A stretch of DNA of 64,000 bases from CALIZF01 sp046292445 (GTDB lineage Bacteria; Pseudomonadota; Alphaproteobacteria; Rhodobacterales; Rhodobacteraceae). Every line of letters starts with the position of its first letter. The first letter of the stretch is position 1. Positions 25,327 through 32,494 of this stretch are shown in pieces. The DNA is taken from positions 91,781-155,780 of the forward strand of contig JBKBQT010000005.1 in NCBI GenBank assembly GCA_046292445.1, written 5' to 3'. A model generated the notes under the pieces. The model had not been told where the DNA came from. It worked only from the letters and a program-made list of their open reading frames with translations, and ran no database searches. Made by a program: the position numbers and the translations under genes.

Positions 25327-26337
25327 ATGGATTTTGCCAATGCGCTGGTGACATTCCTCAATTTCGTGTTCGTGCCGGGGCTGGCCTATGGCGCGCAGCT
25401 GGCGCTCGGGGCGCTCGGGGTGACGTTGATCTACGGGATCCTGCGGTTCTCGAACTTTGCCCATGGCGATACGATGGCCTTCGGCACGATGGTCACAATC
25501 CTGGTGACCTGGGGTTTGCAGGGGGCGGGCGTGAGCTTCGGGGCCTTGCCGACGGCGCTGATCGCCCTGCCCGTCGGCATCGCCGGGACGGCCCTGCTGG
25601 TGCTGGGGACGGACCGGGGCATCTACCGGTTCTACCGCAAGGCCAAGGCGGCGCCGGTGATCCTCGTGATCGTGTCGATGGGCGTGATGTTCATCATGAA
25701 CGCGCTGGTGCGGTTCGTGATCGGGGTCGATGACATCAGCTTTACCGATGGCGGGCGGTTCATCGTGACGGCGCGGGAATGGCGCGAGATGACCGGGATG
25801 CAGGAGGGGCTGGCGATCCGCACGACCCAGGCGCTGACGCTGGCGGTCGCGGTCGTGGCGGTGGCGCTGCTGTTCTGGTTTCTCGGCTACACGCGCACGG
25901 GCAAGTCGATGCGCGCCTATTCGGACAACGAGGATCTGGCGCTGCTGTCGGGGATCAACCCCGAGAAGGTCGTGGCGGTGACCTGGATCATCGCTGCGGC
26001 GCTGGCGACGACGGCCGGGGTGCTCTACGGGCTCGACAAGAGTTTCAAGGCCTTCACCTATTTCCAGCTGCTACTGCCGATCTTTGCGGCGGCGGTGGTC
26101 GGGGGCCTTGGCAATCCGCTCGGCGCGATCGGGGGCGGGTTCGTGATCGCGTTCTCGGAAGTCGGGATCACCTATGCCTGGAAGCGGGTCCTGACCTATG
26201 CCCTGCCCGAGCGGCTGGCGCCCGACAGCCTCGTGCAGCTTCTGTCGACCGACTACAAGTTCGCGGTCAGTTTCGCGATCCTCATCATCGTGCTGCTGTT
26301 CAAGCCCACGGGCCTTTTCAGGGGGAAGGCGATATGA
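25327..26337 (+). CDS. ABC transporter permease, LivH type
   Basis: 336 residues with about eight membrane segments. The LivH signature is visible in the first helices (GALGVTLIYGILRFSNFAHGD) and in the later GLGNPLGAIGGGFVIAFSE, and the EAA-like loop is SMRAYSDNEDLALLSGINPEK. It forms the transmembrane channel of the importer with LivM. The ATG lies 13 bases after GCAGAGGGG. The gene ends with an ATGA overlap into the LivM-type gene, so the permease pair is coupled. Confidence 0.93.
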   Translation: MDFANALVTFLNFVFVPGLAYGAQLALGALGVTLIYGILRFSNFAHGDTMAFGTMVTILVTWGLQGAGVSFGALPTALIALPVGIAGTALLVLGTDRGIYRFYRKAKAAPVILVIVSMGVMFIMNALVRFVIGVDDISFTDGGRFIVTAREWREMTGMQEGLAIRTTQALTLAVAVVAVALLFWFLGYTRTGKSMRAYSDNEDLALLSGINPEKVVAVTWIIAAALATTAGVLYGLDKSFKAFTYFQLLLPIFAAAVVGGLGNPLGAIGGGFVIAFSEVGITYAWKRVLTYALPERLAPDSLVQLLSTDYKFAVSFAILIIVLLFKPTGLFRGKAI

Positions 26338-27674
26338 CCGCCAACACGCGCGCCGCGGCCGTCGCCGCACCGGGATCGGCCAGAGTCCGCACCCTCGCCC
26401 TGTTCGCGGCCGTTGCCGGGCTGTTCGTGGCGACGGGGTTCATGACGTCGTGGAACGTCACGCTGACCATCGTCAACATGGGCCTGATCTCGGCGATCAT
26501 GGCGCTCGGCGTGAACATGCAATGGGGCTATGCGGGCCTGTTCAACGTCGGGGTCGTGGGATTCGTTGCGCTCGGCGGCCTTGCTTGCGTGCTGATATCC
26601 GTGCCGCCGGTGCAGGAAGCCTGGGCGGCGGGTGGCATGCGGATCCTTCTGGGCCTCGTCCTCGGGGCGGCGACGGTCGTGGCGGGGGTTCTGGTCTATT
26701 CCAGGCTGCCGAGGGGGCGGCTACGGACCGCAGCGCTGCTGGTCGTGCTGGTCGGGGGCTATGCGCTTTACCGGGCGGTGCTCGACCCCGGTGCGGCGGC
26801 GGTCGAAGCGGTCAACCCCGCGCTCCTCGGTTATCTCGGCGGTCTCGGCCTGCCGGTGATCCTTGCCTGGCCGGCGGGCGGGCTGCTGGCGGCGGGGGCG
26901 GCCTGGCTGATCGGCAAGACGGCGCTGGGCCTTCGGTCGGACTATCTGGCCATCGCGACGCTCGGCATCGCGGAAATCGTGATCGCGGTGCTCAAGAACG
27001 AGGACTGGCTGAGCCGGGGGGTCAAGAACGTGACCGGCATCCCCCGCCCGGTGCCCTACGAGGTCGATCTGCTGCAGAACCCGGCATTCCTCGACTGGGC
27101 TGCGCGCAACGGATGGGAGGCGGCGACGGCGGCCTCGGTCCTCGTCAAGCTGTGCTATGCGGGCCTCTTTGCGGCCGTCCTCGTCGCTTTGGTCGCCCTG
27201 ATGGAGCTGGCGCTGAAATCGCCCTGGGGCCGGATGATGCGGGCCATCCGCGACAACGAGGTGGCGGCCGAGGCGATGGGCAAGGATGTCACGCGCCGGC
27301 ACCTGCAGATCTTCGTGCTCGGCTCGGCCGTGGTCGGCATGGCGGGTGCGATGATGACCACGCTCGACGGGCAGCTGACGCCGGGCACCTACCAGCCGCT
27401 GCGGTTCACCTTCCTCGTCTGGGTGATGGTGATCGTCGGCGGGTCGGGGAACAACTGGGGTTCGGTCCTCGGCGGGTTCCTCATCTGGTGGCTCTGGGTG
27501 ATGGTGGAGCCGATCGGGCTCTGGGTGATGAGCGTCATCACGAGCGGGATGGCCGACGGCTTCGTCAAGACGCGGCTGATCGAGGCGGCGGCGCATATGC
27601 GGCTTCTGGTGATGGGGGTGGTGCTGCTCTTCGTGCTGCGGTTTAGCCCGCGGGGGCTCTTGCCCGAGAAATGA
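26334..27674 (+). CDS. ABC transporter permease, LivM type
   Basis: 446 residues, at the upper end for LivM, with 9-11 hydrophobic segments. Family landmarks are SAIMALGVNMQWGYAGLFNVGVVGF, DYLAIATLGIAEIVIAVLKNE and AIRDNEVAAEAMGKD. A stretch near 85-175 (poorly conserved, hydrophobic) is extra. The gene overlaps livH by 4 bases and psuK by 4 bases. It is part of the same transport unit. Sequence does not reveal the imported molecule. Confidence 0.92.
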   Translation: MTANTRAAAVAAPGSARVRTLALFAAVAGLFVATGFMTSWNVTLTIVNMGLISAIMALGVNMQWGYAGLFNVGVVGFVALGGLACVLISVPPVQEAWAAGGMRILLGLVLGAATVVAGVLVYSRLPRGRLRTAALLVVLVGGYALYRAVLDPGAAAVEAVNPALLGYLGGLGLPVILAWPAGGLLAAGAAWLIGKTALGLRSDYLAIATLGIAEIVIAVLKNEDWLSRGVKNVTGIPRPVPYEVDLLQNPAFLDWAARNGWEAATAASVLVKLCYAGLFAAVLVALVALMELALKSPWGRMMRAIRDNEVAAEAMGKDVTRRHLQIFVLGSAVVGMAGAMMTTLDGQLTPGTYQPLRFTFLVWVMVIVGGSGNNWGSVLGGFLIWWLWVMVEPIGLWVMSVITSGMADGFVKTRLIEAAAHMRLLVMGVVLLFVLRFSPRGLLPEK

Positions 27675-28561
27675 CGCCCGATGTGCTGTGCATCGGGTCG
27701 GTCCTGTGGGATGTGATCGGCCGGGCGCCGGGCGCGGTGGCGCCGGGCGCCGATGTGCCGGGGCGGATTGCGGCGATGCCGGGGGGCGTTGCGTTCAACG
27801 TCGCGGCGGCGCTGGCGCGGCGGGGGATGCGCCCTGCCCTGCTGTCGGCGGTCGGCCGCGACGGGGCAGGCGATGCGCTGGTCGAGGCCTGCGGGCGGTC
27901 GGGGGTGGATCCGGCCTGGCTGCATCGCCCCGCGGACCGGCCGACGGACCGCTACATGGCGATCGAGGCGGCGGGCGGGCTCGTCGCCGCGATCGCCGAT
28001 ACCCGGACGCTCGAGGCGGCGGGGGCGGCCATCCTCGCGCCGCTGGAGGACGGGCGGCTGGGGTCCGCGGCCGCGCCCTGGGCCGGGCCGGTGGTGCTCG
28101 ACGGCAACCTGACGGGCGATCTGATCGCCGCCATGGCCGCCGCGCCCGCCTTTGCCGCGGCCGACCTGCGCATCGCCGCGGCCTCGCCGGCCAAGGCGGC
28201 GCGGCTGGTTCCGCTGCTCGGGCATCCGCGCGCGACGGTCTATGTCAACCGCGCCGAGGCGGGCGTGCTGGCTGGCACGCGCTTTGGCGAGGCGGCAGAG
28301 GCGGCCCTGGCGCTGGTGGCGCGCGGGGCGGCGCGGGCCGTGGTGACGGACGGGGCACGCCGCTGCGCCGACGCCGCGGCCGGGCGCGGCGTCATCACCG
28401 GCCTGCCGCCCGCCGTCGCCGTGGCACGGGTGACGGGTGCGGGCGATATCTTCATGGCCGCGCATCTGGCGGCCGAACACGCCGGGGCCGACCCCGCCGC
28501 GGCCCTTGCCGCGGCCCTCTGCGGCGCGGCCGACCATGTCTCGACGGAGCACGCATCATGA
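27671..28561 (+). CDS. psuK: PfkB-family sugar kinase, probable pseudouridine kinase
   Basis: 296 residues of the ribokinase/PfkB family. The N-terminal CIGSVLWDVIGRAPG and GGVAFNVAAALARRG are standard, and the C-terminal VTGAGDIFMA contains the catalytic Asp and anion hole. The next gene is pseudouridine-5'-phosphate glycosidase with a 4-base ATGA overlap, so this kinase most likely phosphorylates pseudouridine to pseudouridine-5'-phosphate. The assignment rests on the neighbour; PfkB kinases vary in substrate. It also overlaps livM by 4 bases, placing it in the importer operon. Confidence 0.82.
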   Translation: MTPDVLCIGSVLWDVIGRAPGAVAPGADVPGRIAAMPGGVAFNVAAALARRGMRPALLSAVGRDGAGDALVEACGRSGVDPAWLHRPADRPTDRYMAIEAAGGLVAAIADTRTLEAAGAAILAPLEDGRLGSAAAPWAGPVVLDGNLTGDLIAAMAAAPAFAAADLRIAAASPAKAARLVPLLGHPRATVYVNRAEAGVLAGTRFGEAAEAALALVARGAARAVVTDGARRCADAAAGRGVITGLPPAVAVARVTGAGDIFMAAHLAAEHAGADPAAALAAALCGAADHVSTEHAS

Positions 28562-29466
28562 CCCTGCCCCTGATCCTGTCGCCGCCGGTCGCGGCGGCGC
28601 GCGCGGCCGGACGGCCGGTCGTCGCGCTCGAATCCACCATCATCACCCATGGCATGCCCTGGCCGGCGAATGTCGAGACCGCCCGCGCCGTCGAGGCCGA
28701 GGTGCGCGCCGGCGGGGCCGAGCCGGCGACCATCGCCGTCATGGACGGGGCGATCCGCATCGGGCTGACGGCGGGCGAACTCGACCGGCTCGGGCAGGCG
28801 GCGGGTGTGCGCAAGCTCAGCCGGGCCGACCTCGCCTGGTGCATCGCGTGCGGCGGGACGGGGGCGACGACGGTTGCCGCCACGATGATATGCGCCCATC
28901 TGGCCGGGATCGCGGTCTTTGCCACGGGGGGCATCGGCGGCGTGCACCGCGGCGCCGAAACCACCTGGGACGTGTCGGCCGACCTGCACGAGCTTGCCCG
29001 AACGCCGGTGACGGTGGTGGCGGCGGGGGCCAAGGCGATCCTCGATCTGCCCAAGACGCTCGAGGTGCTCGAGACGCTCGGCGTGCCGGTGATCGCCTAT
29101 CGACAGGACGACTTTCCCGCCTTCTGGTCGCGCAGCAGCGGCCTGCGCGCGCCGCTGCGCGCCGACAGCGCCGACGCGATCGCGGCGGGGCACGCGATGC
29201 GGGCGCGTCTCGGCCTGCCGGGCGGGCAACTGGTGGCCAATCCGATCCCGCCCGAGGCCGAGATCCCGCGGGCCGAGATCGTGCCGGCGATCGAGGCCGC
29301 GCTGCACGATGCCGCAGCGGCAGGCGTTGCGGCCAAGGATGTCACGCCCTTCCTGCTCGCGCGGCTGAACGCGATCACCGCGGGGCGGTCGCTGGCGGCG
29401 AACATCGCGCTTGTGCGCGCCAATGCACGGCTCGGGGCGGCGATCGCGGCGGCGCTGCTGCGCTGA
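28558..29466 (+). CDS. psuG: Pseudouridine-5'-phosphate glycosidase
   Basis: 302 residues, the normal PsuG length. It cleaves pseudouridine-5'-phosphate to uracil and ribose-5-phosphate, reversibly. Landmarks: VVALESTIITHGMPWPAN with the conserved Glu, GIRIGLTAGELDRL-like KLSRADLAW region with the active-site lysine, FATGGIGGVHRG, KAILDLPKTLEVLETLGVPVIAY and RLNAITAGRSLAANIALV. It is last in the operon and followed by a GC-rich hairpin (29476-29506). Together with psuK it degrades pseudouridine from RNA turnover, and the upstream ABC importer may feed it. Confidence 0.95.
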   Translation: MTLPLILSPPVAAARAAGRPVVALESTIITHGMPWPANVETARAVEAEVRAGGAEPATIAVMDGAIRIGLTAGELDRLGQAAGVRKLSRADLAWCIACGGTGATTVAATMICAHLAGIAVFATGGIGGVHRGAETTWDVSADLHELARTPVTVVAAGAKAILDLPKTLEVLETLGVPVIAYRQDDFPAFWSRSSGLRAPLRADSADAIAAGHAMRARLGLPGGQLVANPIPPEAEIPRAEIVPAIEAALHDAAAAGVAAKDVTPFLLARLNAITAGRSLAANIALVRANARLGAAIAAALLR

Positions 29467-29475
29467 CGCCGCATC

Positions 29476-29506
29476 CGGCCGCTGGGCCATTGTGCGCCCG
29501 CGGCCG
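29476..29506 (+). terminator. Hairpin after psuG
   Basis: CGGCCG, two unpaired bases, GGGC, loop CATTGTGC, GCCC, one base, CGGCCG form a 10-bp interrupted stem 10 bases past the psuG stop. It is followed by AACCTTTAC, a poor U-tract. Likely terminator of the importer-psu operon. Confidence 0.5.
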
Positions 29507-29562
29507 AACCTTTACGTTCCCACCGCGCCGGGGCCGTCCCGCGTGCGCGGAGGACCGCCCCG

Positions 29563-30267
29563 ATGACCGAACACGACGCTTCCCCGCCGCGCCGGCGCGG
29601 TCTCTTCGGGAGCCTCAGGAACAGCTTCCTGACCGGCCTCGTCGTGGTGCTGCCCATCGGCCTGACGATCTATCTGATCTGGACGGTCATCGGCTGGATC
29701 GATGCCTCGGTGCTGCCGCTCGTCCCGTCCGCCTACCAGCCCGACTTGCTGCTGCGGCGGCTGTTCGGGCCGGGGTATGACTGGAACATCCGCGGCCTCG
29801 GCCTGATCGTGTTCCTGATCTTCACGGTGATCGTGGGCTGGATCGCCAAGGGGCTGATCGGGCGGTCGCTGCTGCGCTGGGCCGAAAGCCTCGTGGACCG
29901 CATGCCGATCGTGCGGTCCGTCTACAACGCGCTCAAGCAGATTGCCGAAACGGTCTTTACCAGCACCGGCACCAATTTCGACCGCGCCTGCCTCGTGCAA
30001 TGGCCGCGGCAGGGGGTCTGGGCGGTCGGCCTCGTGTCCGGACGGGTGCGGGGCGAGATCGCCGAGCGGCTGTCGGGCGACCATATCGCGATCTTCATGC
30101 CCACGACGCCGAACCCGACCACCGGCTTTCTGATGTTCGTGCCGGCCGACGAGGTCATCCTGCTCGACATGACCTTCGAGGAAGCGGCAAAGCTGATGAT
30201 CTCGGCCGGGCTGGTCTATCCGAACCCCAAGGACCCCACGCGCCCCGTGGCGGTCGGCCAGGGCTGA
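29563..30267 (+). CDS. DUF502 family membrane protein
   Basis: 234 residues with two clear membrane segments near the N-terminus (NSFLTGLVVVLPIGLTIYLIW and LGLIVFLIFTVIVGWIAKGL) and a hydrophilic C-terminal half. RMPIVRSVYNALKQIAETVF and TTGFLMFVPADEVILLDMTFEEAAKLMISAGL are the family's conserved blocks. The function is unknown. The gene follows the importer operon after 97 bases and is convergent with the patatin gene, with a bidirectional hairpin between them. Confidence 0.93.
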   Translation: MTEHDASPPRRRGLFGSLRNSFLTGLVVVLPIGLTIYLIWTVIGWIDASVLPLVPSAYQPDLLLRRLFGPGYDWNIRGLGLIVFLIFTVIVGWIAKGLIGRSLLRWAESLVDRMPIVRSVYNALKQIAETVFTSTGTNFDRACLVQWPRQGVWAVGLVSGRVRGEIAERLSGDHIAIFMPTTPNPTTGFLMFVPADEVILLDMTFEEAAKLMISAGLVYPNPKDPTRPVAVGQG

Positions 30268-30282
30268 CGGCAGCGCCGGGGC

Positions 30283-30303
30283 GCGGCCCGATCGCCGGGC
30301 CGC
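30283..30303. terminator. Bidirectional hairpin between DUF502 and patatin genes
   Basis: GCGGCCCG and CGGGCCGC form a perfect 8-bp stem around ATCGC between two convergent genes (stop to stop 63 bases). It could terminate both transcripts; there is no U-tract. Confidence 0.45.
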
Positions 30304-30330
30304 AGTCCTCGCGGCCGCGTGCAAGGCCCC

Positions 30331-31365
30331 TCAGGCCATCAGCGCCGGCAGATCGAGCGTCGTGCGCTGCCCCAGCGCCGCCCCGTTCTCGCGCAGGAAG
30401 GCGTCGGCGGCGGCATGGCCCGCGCTGCGCAGCCGATGCAGCAGGAACGGCGTCGGCGCGACCTTGGTCGAGGCCGACAGATCGTTCATCAGCGCATCAT
30501 CCGCGATCATGTGGAGCCGCACGTCCTTCATCGTGCCCCGCGCGATCCGCCCGTCGGCGATCAGTTCCTTGACGAAGTTGATCGCCCGCATCTCGCGCAG
30601 GAGCGACGAGTTGAAGCTGATCTCGTTGATCCGGCTCTGGATCTCGAACGGCGTGCGGGGCAGGTCCTCGCGCCGCAGCGGGTTGATGCTCACGACGATC
30701 ACATCGTCCGGCAGGCCGGGGTCGAACAGCGGGAACAGCGCGGGGTTGCCGGTATAGCCGCCATCCCAGAACGCCTCGGTCGCACCCGTGCCGGGGTCGT
30801 GCATCTCGACCGCCTGAAACAGCGTCGGCAGGCAGGCCGAGGCGAGGATCGCCTCGGTCGAAAGCTCCGACCCCTCGAAGACCCGGATCTTGCCGGTCCG
30901 CACATTGGTGGCGCTCACGAAGAGGGCGGGCGGTTCATGCGCGCAGACCCGGTCGAAGCGGAACCGTTTGACGACCCGCTCCAGCGGGTTGCGCCAGGCC
31001 GGGCCATAGGCATAGGGGCTGAACAGCTGCGCCGCGAGGCCCTGGGGCGACACCGGCATCATCGCCTCGACCGCCTCGGTCCAGGCGCTGGCGAAGGGGA
31101 TGAAGGGCAGCATCCAGGCCTGCACCCGCCAGTCGCCGGCCGCGCCGACCTGCGCCCAGAGATCGGCGAGCGCCGCCCGCGCACCCGCCCGCCCGTCCTC
31201 GAGCATCCCGGCCTTGAACGCCGCCCCGTTCAGCGCGCCGGCCGAAGTGCCCGAGATCGCCGCGACCTCGATCCCCGGCTCGTCCAGCAGCCGCTCGAGC
31301 ACGCCCCATGTGAAGGCGCCGTGCGCCCCGCCGCCCTGCAACGCCAGATTGACCCTGATAACCAT
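30331..31365 (-). CDS. Patatin-like phospholipase
   Basis: 344 residues. The oxyanion-hole GGGAHG is at 11-16, the nucleophile elbow GTSAG at 39-43 with Ser41, and the catalytic Asp in DGG at 201-203 completes the Ser-Asp dyad. The family are lipid acyl hydrolases or, in some bacteria, polyhydroxyalkanoate-granule depolymerases. The gene follows bdhA by 80 bases on the same strand, which suggests a role in polyhydroxybutyrate or lipid turnover. The frame is open far upstream, but the ATG at 31365 gives the correct N-terminus. There is no signal peptide. Confidence 0.92.
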   Translation of the reverse strand: MVIRVNLALQGGGAHGAFTWGVLERLLDEPGIEVAAISGTSAGALNGAAFKAGMLEDGRAGARAALADLWAQVGAAGDWRVQAWMLPFIPFASAWTEAVEAMMPVSPQGLAAQLFSPYAYGPAWRNPLERVVKRFRFDRVCAHEPPALFVSATNVRTGKIRVFEGSELSTEAILASACLPTLFQAVEMHDPGTGATEAFWDGGYTGNPALFPLFDPGLPDDVIVVSINPLRREDLPRTPFEIQSRINEISFNSSLLREMRAINFVKELIADGRIARGTMKDVRLHMIADDALMNDLSASTKVAPTPFLLHRLRSAGHAAADAFLRENGAALGQRTTLDLPALMA

Positions 31366-31445
31366 GCACACCCCTGTGGCCGGGGCGCGCGGCCCCCCGA
31401 ACGGGTGGTCACCCGCCCGCCCGATCCCCGTTCCCCTGCTCTTGC

Positions 31446-32219
31446 CTACATCGCCGTCCAGCCGCCATCGACGCTGATCGTCGTGCCGGTGATCTGGTCG
31501 GCCGCGGCCGAGCACAGGAACAGTACCGTGCCGCCCATCTGCTCGACCGTCGCGAATTCGCCCGAGGGCTGACGCGACAGCATGACCTTGGCGATCACAT
31601 CCTCGCGGCTCATCCCATGCGCCTTCATCTGGTCGGGGATCTGCGATTCCACGATCGGGGTGAGCACATAGCCGGGGCAGAGCGCATTCGCGGTGATCCC
31701 CGATCCGGCCAGTTCCAGCGCCGTCGCCTTGGTCAGGCCCACGACGCCATGCTTGGCCGCGACATAGGCGCTCTTGTAGGGCGAGGCGGTCAGGCCATGC
31801 GCCGAGGCGACGTTGACGATCCGGCCCCAGCCGCGCGCCTTCATCCCCGGAATCGCGGCGGCGGTGCAGTGAAAGGCCGAGCTGAGGTTGATGGCGATGA
31901 TCGCATCCCATTTCTCGACCGGAAAGTCCTCGATCGGCGCGACATGCTGGATCCCGGCGTTGTTCACGAGGATATCGCAGCCGCCCGCAGCCTCGACGAG
32001 GGCGCGGCACTCCTCGCCGCGGGCCATGTCGGCCTTGATATAGCGCACCCGGACCCCGTGTTCGGCCGCCAGCGACGCGGCGAGGGCATGGTCCTCATCC
32101 CGGTCGGTGAAGGAATTGAGCACGACATCGGCGCCGGCCCGCGCGAGCTCGACAGCGATCCCGTGCCCGATGCCCGAGGTCGATCCGGTCACGATCGCGG
32201 TCTTTCCTGCAAGGTTCAT
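31446..32219 (-). CDS. bdhA: 3-hydroxybutyrate dehydrogenase
   Basis: 257 residues of the short-chain dehydrogenase family. The Rossmann TGSTSGIG at 11-18, NNAG at 86-89 and the catalytic Ser139, Tyr152 and Lys156 (SAYVAAKHG) are present. NNAGIQHVAPIEDFP is the hallmark of bacterial 3-hydroxybutyrate dehydrogenases, which oxidise D-3-hydroxybutyrate to acetoacetate with NAD. The companion patatin gene and the typical gap fit a polyhydroxybutyrate degradation role. The divergent neighbour is a family 5 solute-binding protein. Confidence 0.95.
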   Translation of the reverse strand: MNLAGKTAIVTGSTSGIGHGIAVELARAGADVVLNSFTDRDEDHALAASLAAEHGVRVRYIKADMARGEECRALVEAAGGCDILVNNAGIQHVAPIEDFPVEKWDAIIAINLSSAFHCTAAAIPGMKARGWGRIVNVASAHGLTASPYKSAYVAAKHGVVGLTKATALELAGSGITANALCPGYVLTPIVESQIPDQMKAHGMSREDVIAKVMLSRQPSGEFATVEQMGGTVLFLCSAAADQITGTTISVDGGWTAM

Positions 32220-32308
32220 GTCCTGCCCTCCTTCGCATCAACCGCGCGAAGGGTTGCATGCCGCGCCTGCGAAGGAAAGGGTGCTGCCAGCCGCGCCATT
32301 CGGCAGAC

Positions 32309-32336
32309 AAAAAAACGCGGGCACGAGGCCCGCGTT
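32309..32336 (-). terminator. Intrinsic terminator with seven-U tract
   Basis: AACGCGGGC (32314-32322) and GCCCGCGTT (32328-32336) form a 9-bp stem with a 5-base loop, followed on the minus strand by seven consecutive Us (32315-32309). It is the only full hairpin-plus-U-tract terminator I saw in this window. It faces bdhA, not the + strand gene. Confidence 0.85.
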
Positions 32337-32382
32337 CAGTGTTGAGGCAGGTTTCATACAGGCAAGAAACCTATCGAGCAGT
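32309..32382 (-). ncRNA. Candidate small regulatory RNA (~74 nt)
   Basis: On the minus strand, after a TATAAC -10 box, comes ACTGCTCGAT, then a 5' hairpin (AGGTTTC, 10-base loop, GAAACCT; 32349-32372), an unpaired linker (GCCTCAACACTG) and a 9-bp terminator stem (AACGCGGGC/GCCCGCGTT) with seven Us. This order (hairpin, single-stranded seed, terminator with U tail) is the standard layout of an Hfq-binding sRNA. The window also encodes Hfq. Alternatively it is the attenuated leader of bdhA, whose start is 90 bases beyond. A peptide MALLDRFLACMK could be read here, but its ATG sits upstream of the predicted start of transcription. No family name can be given. Confidence 0.6.
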
Positions 32383-32388
32383 GCCATG

Positions 32389-32417
32389 GTTATACGCGGG
32401 CTTCGCAGCGCTTCCAA
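32389..32417 (-). promoter_or_regulatory. Promoter of the candidate sRNA
   Basis: On the minus strand the -35 TTGGAA (32412-32417) and the -10 TATAAC (32389-32394) are separated by exactly 17 bases. The expected transcription start is about position 32382. This is the best-shaped sigma-70 promoter I found in the window. Confidence 0.6.
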
Positions 32418-32494
32418 GTCAAAAGTTTGAACCCGCGGCGCCGCGGCGCTAGGCTTCGGCGGGATGAACGCGCAGACAGGACAGGGCCGAACCG

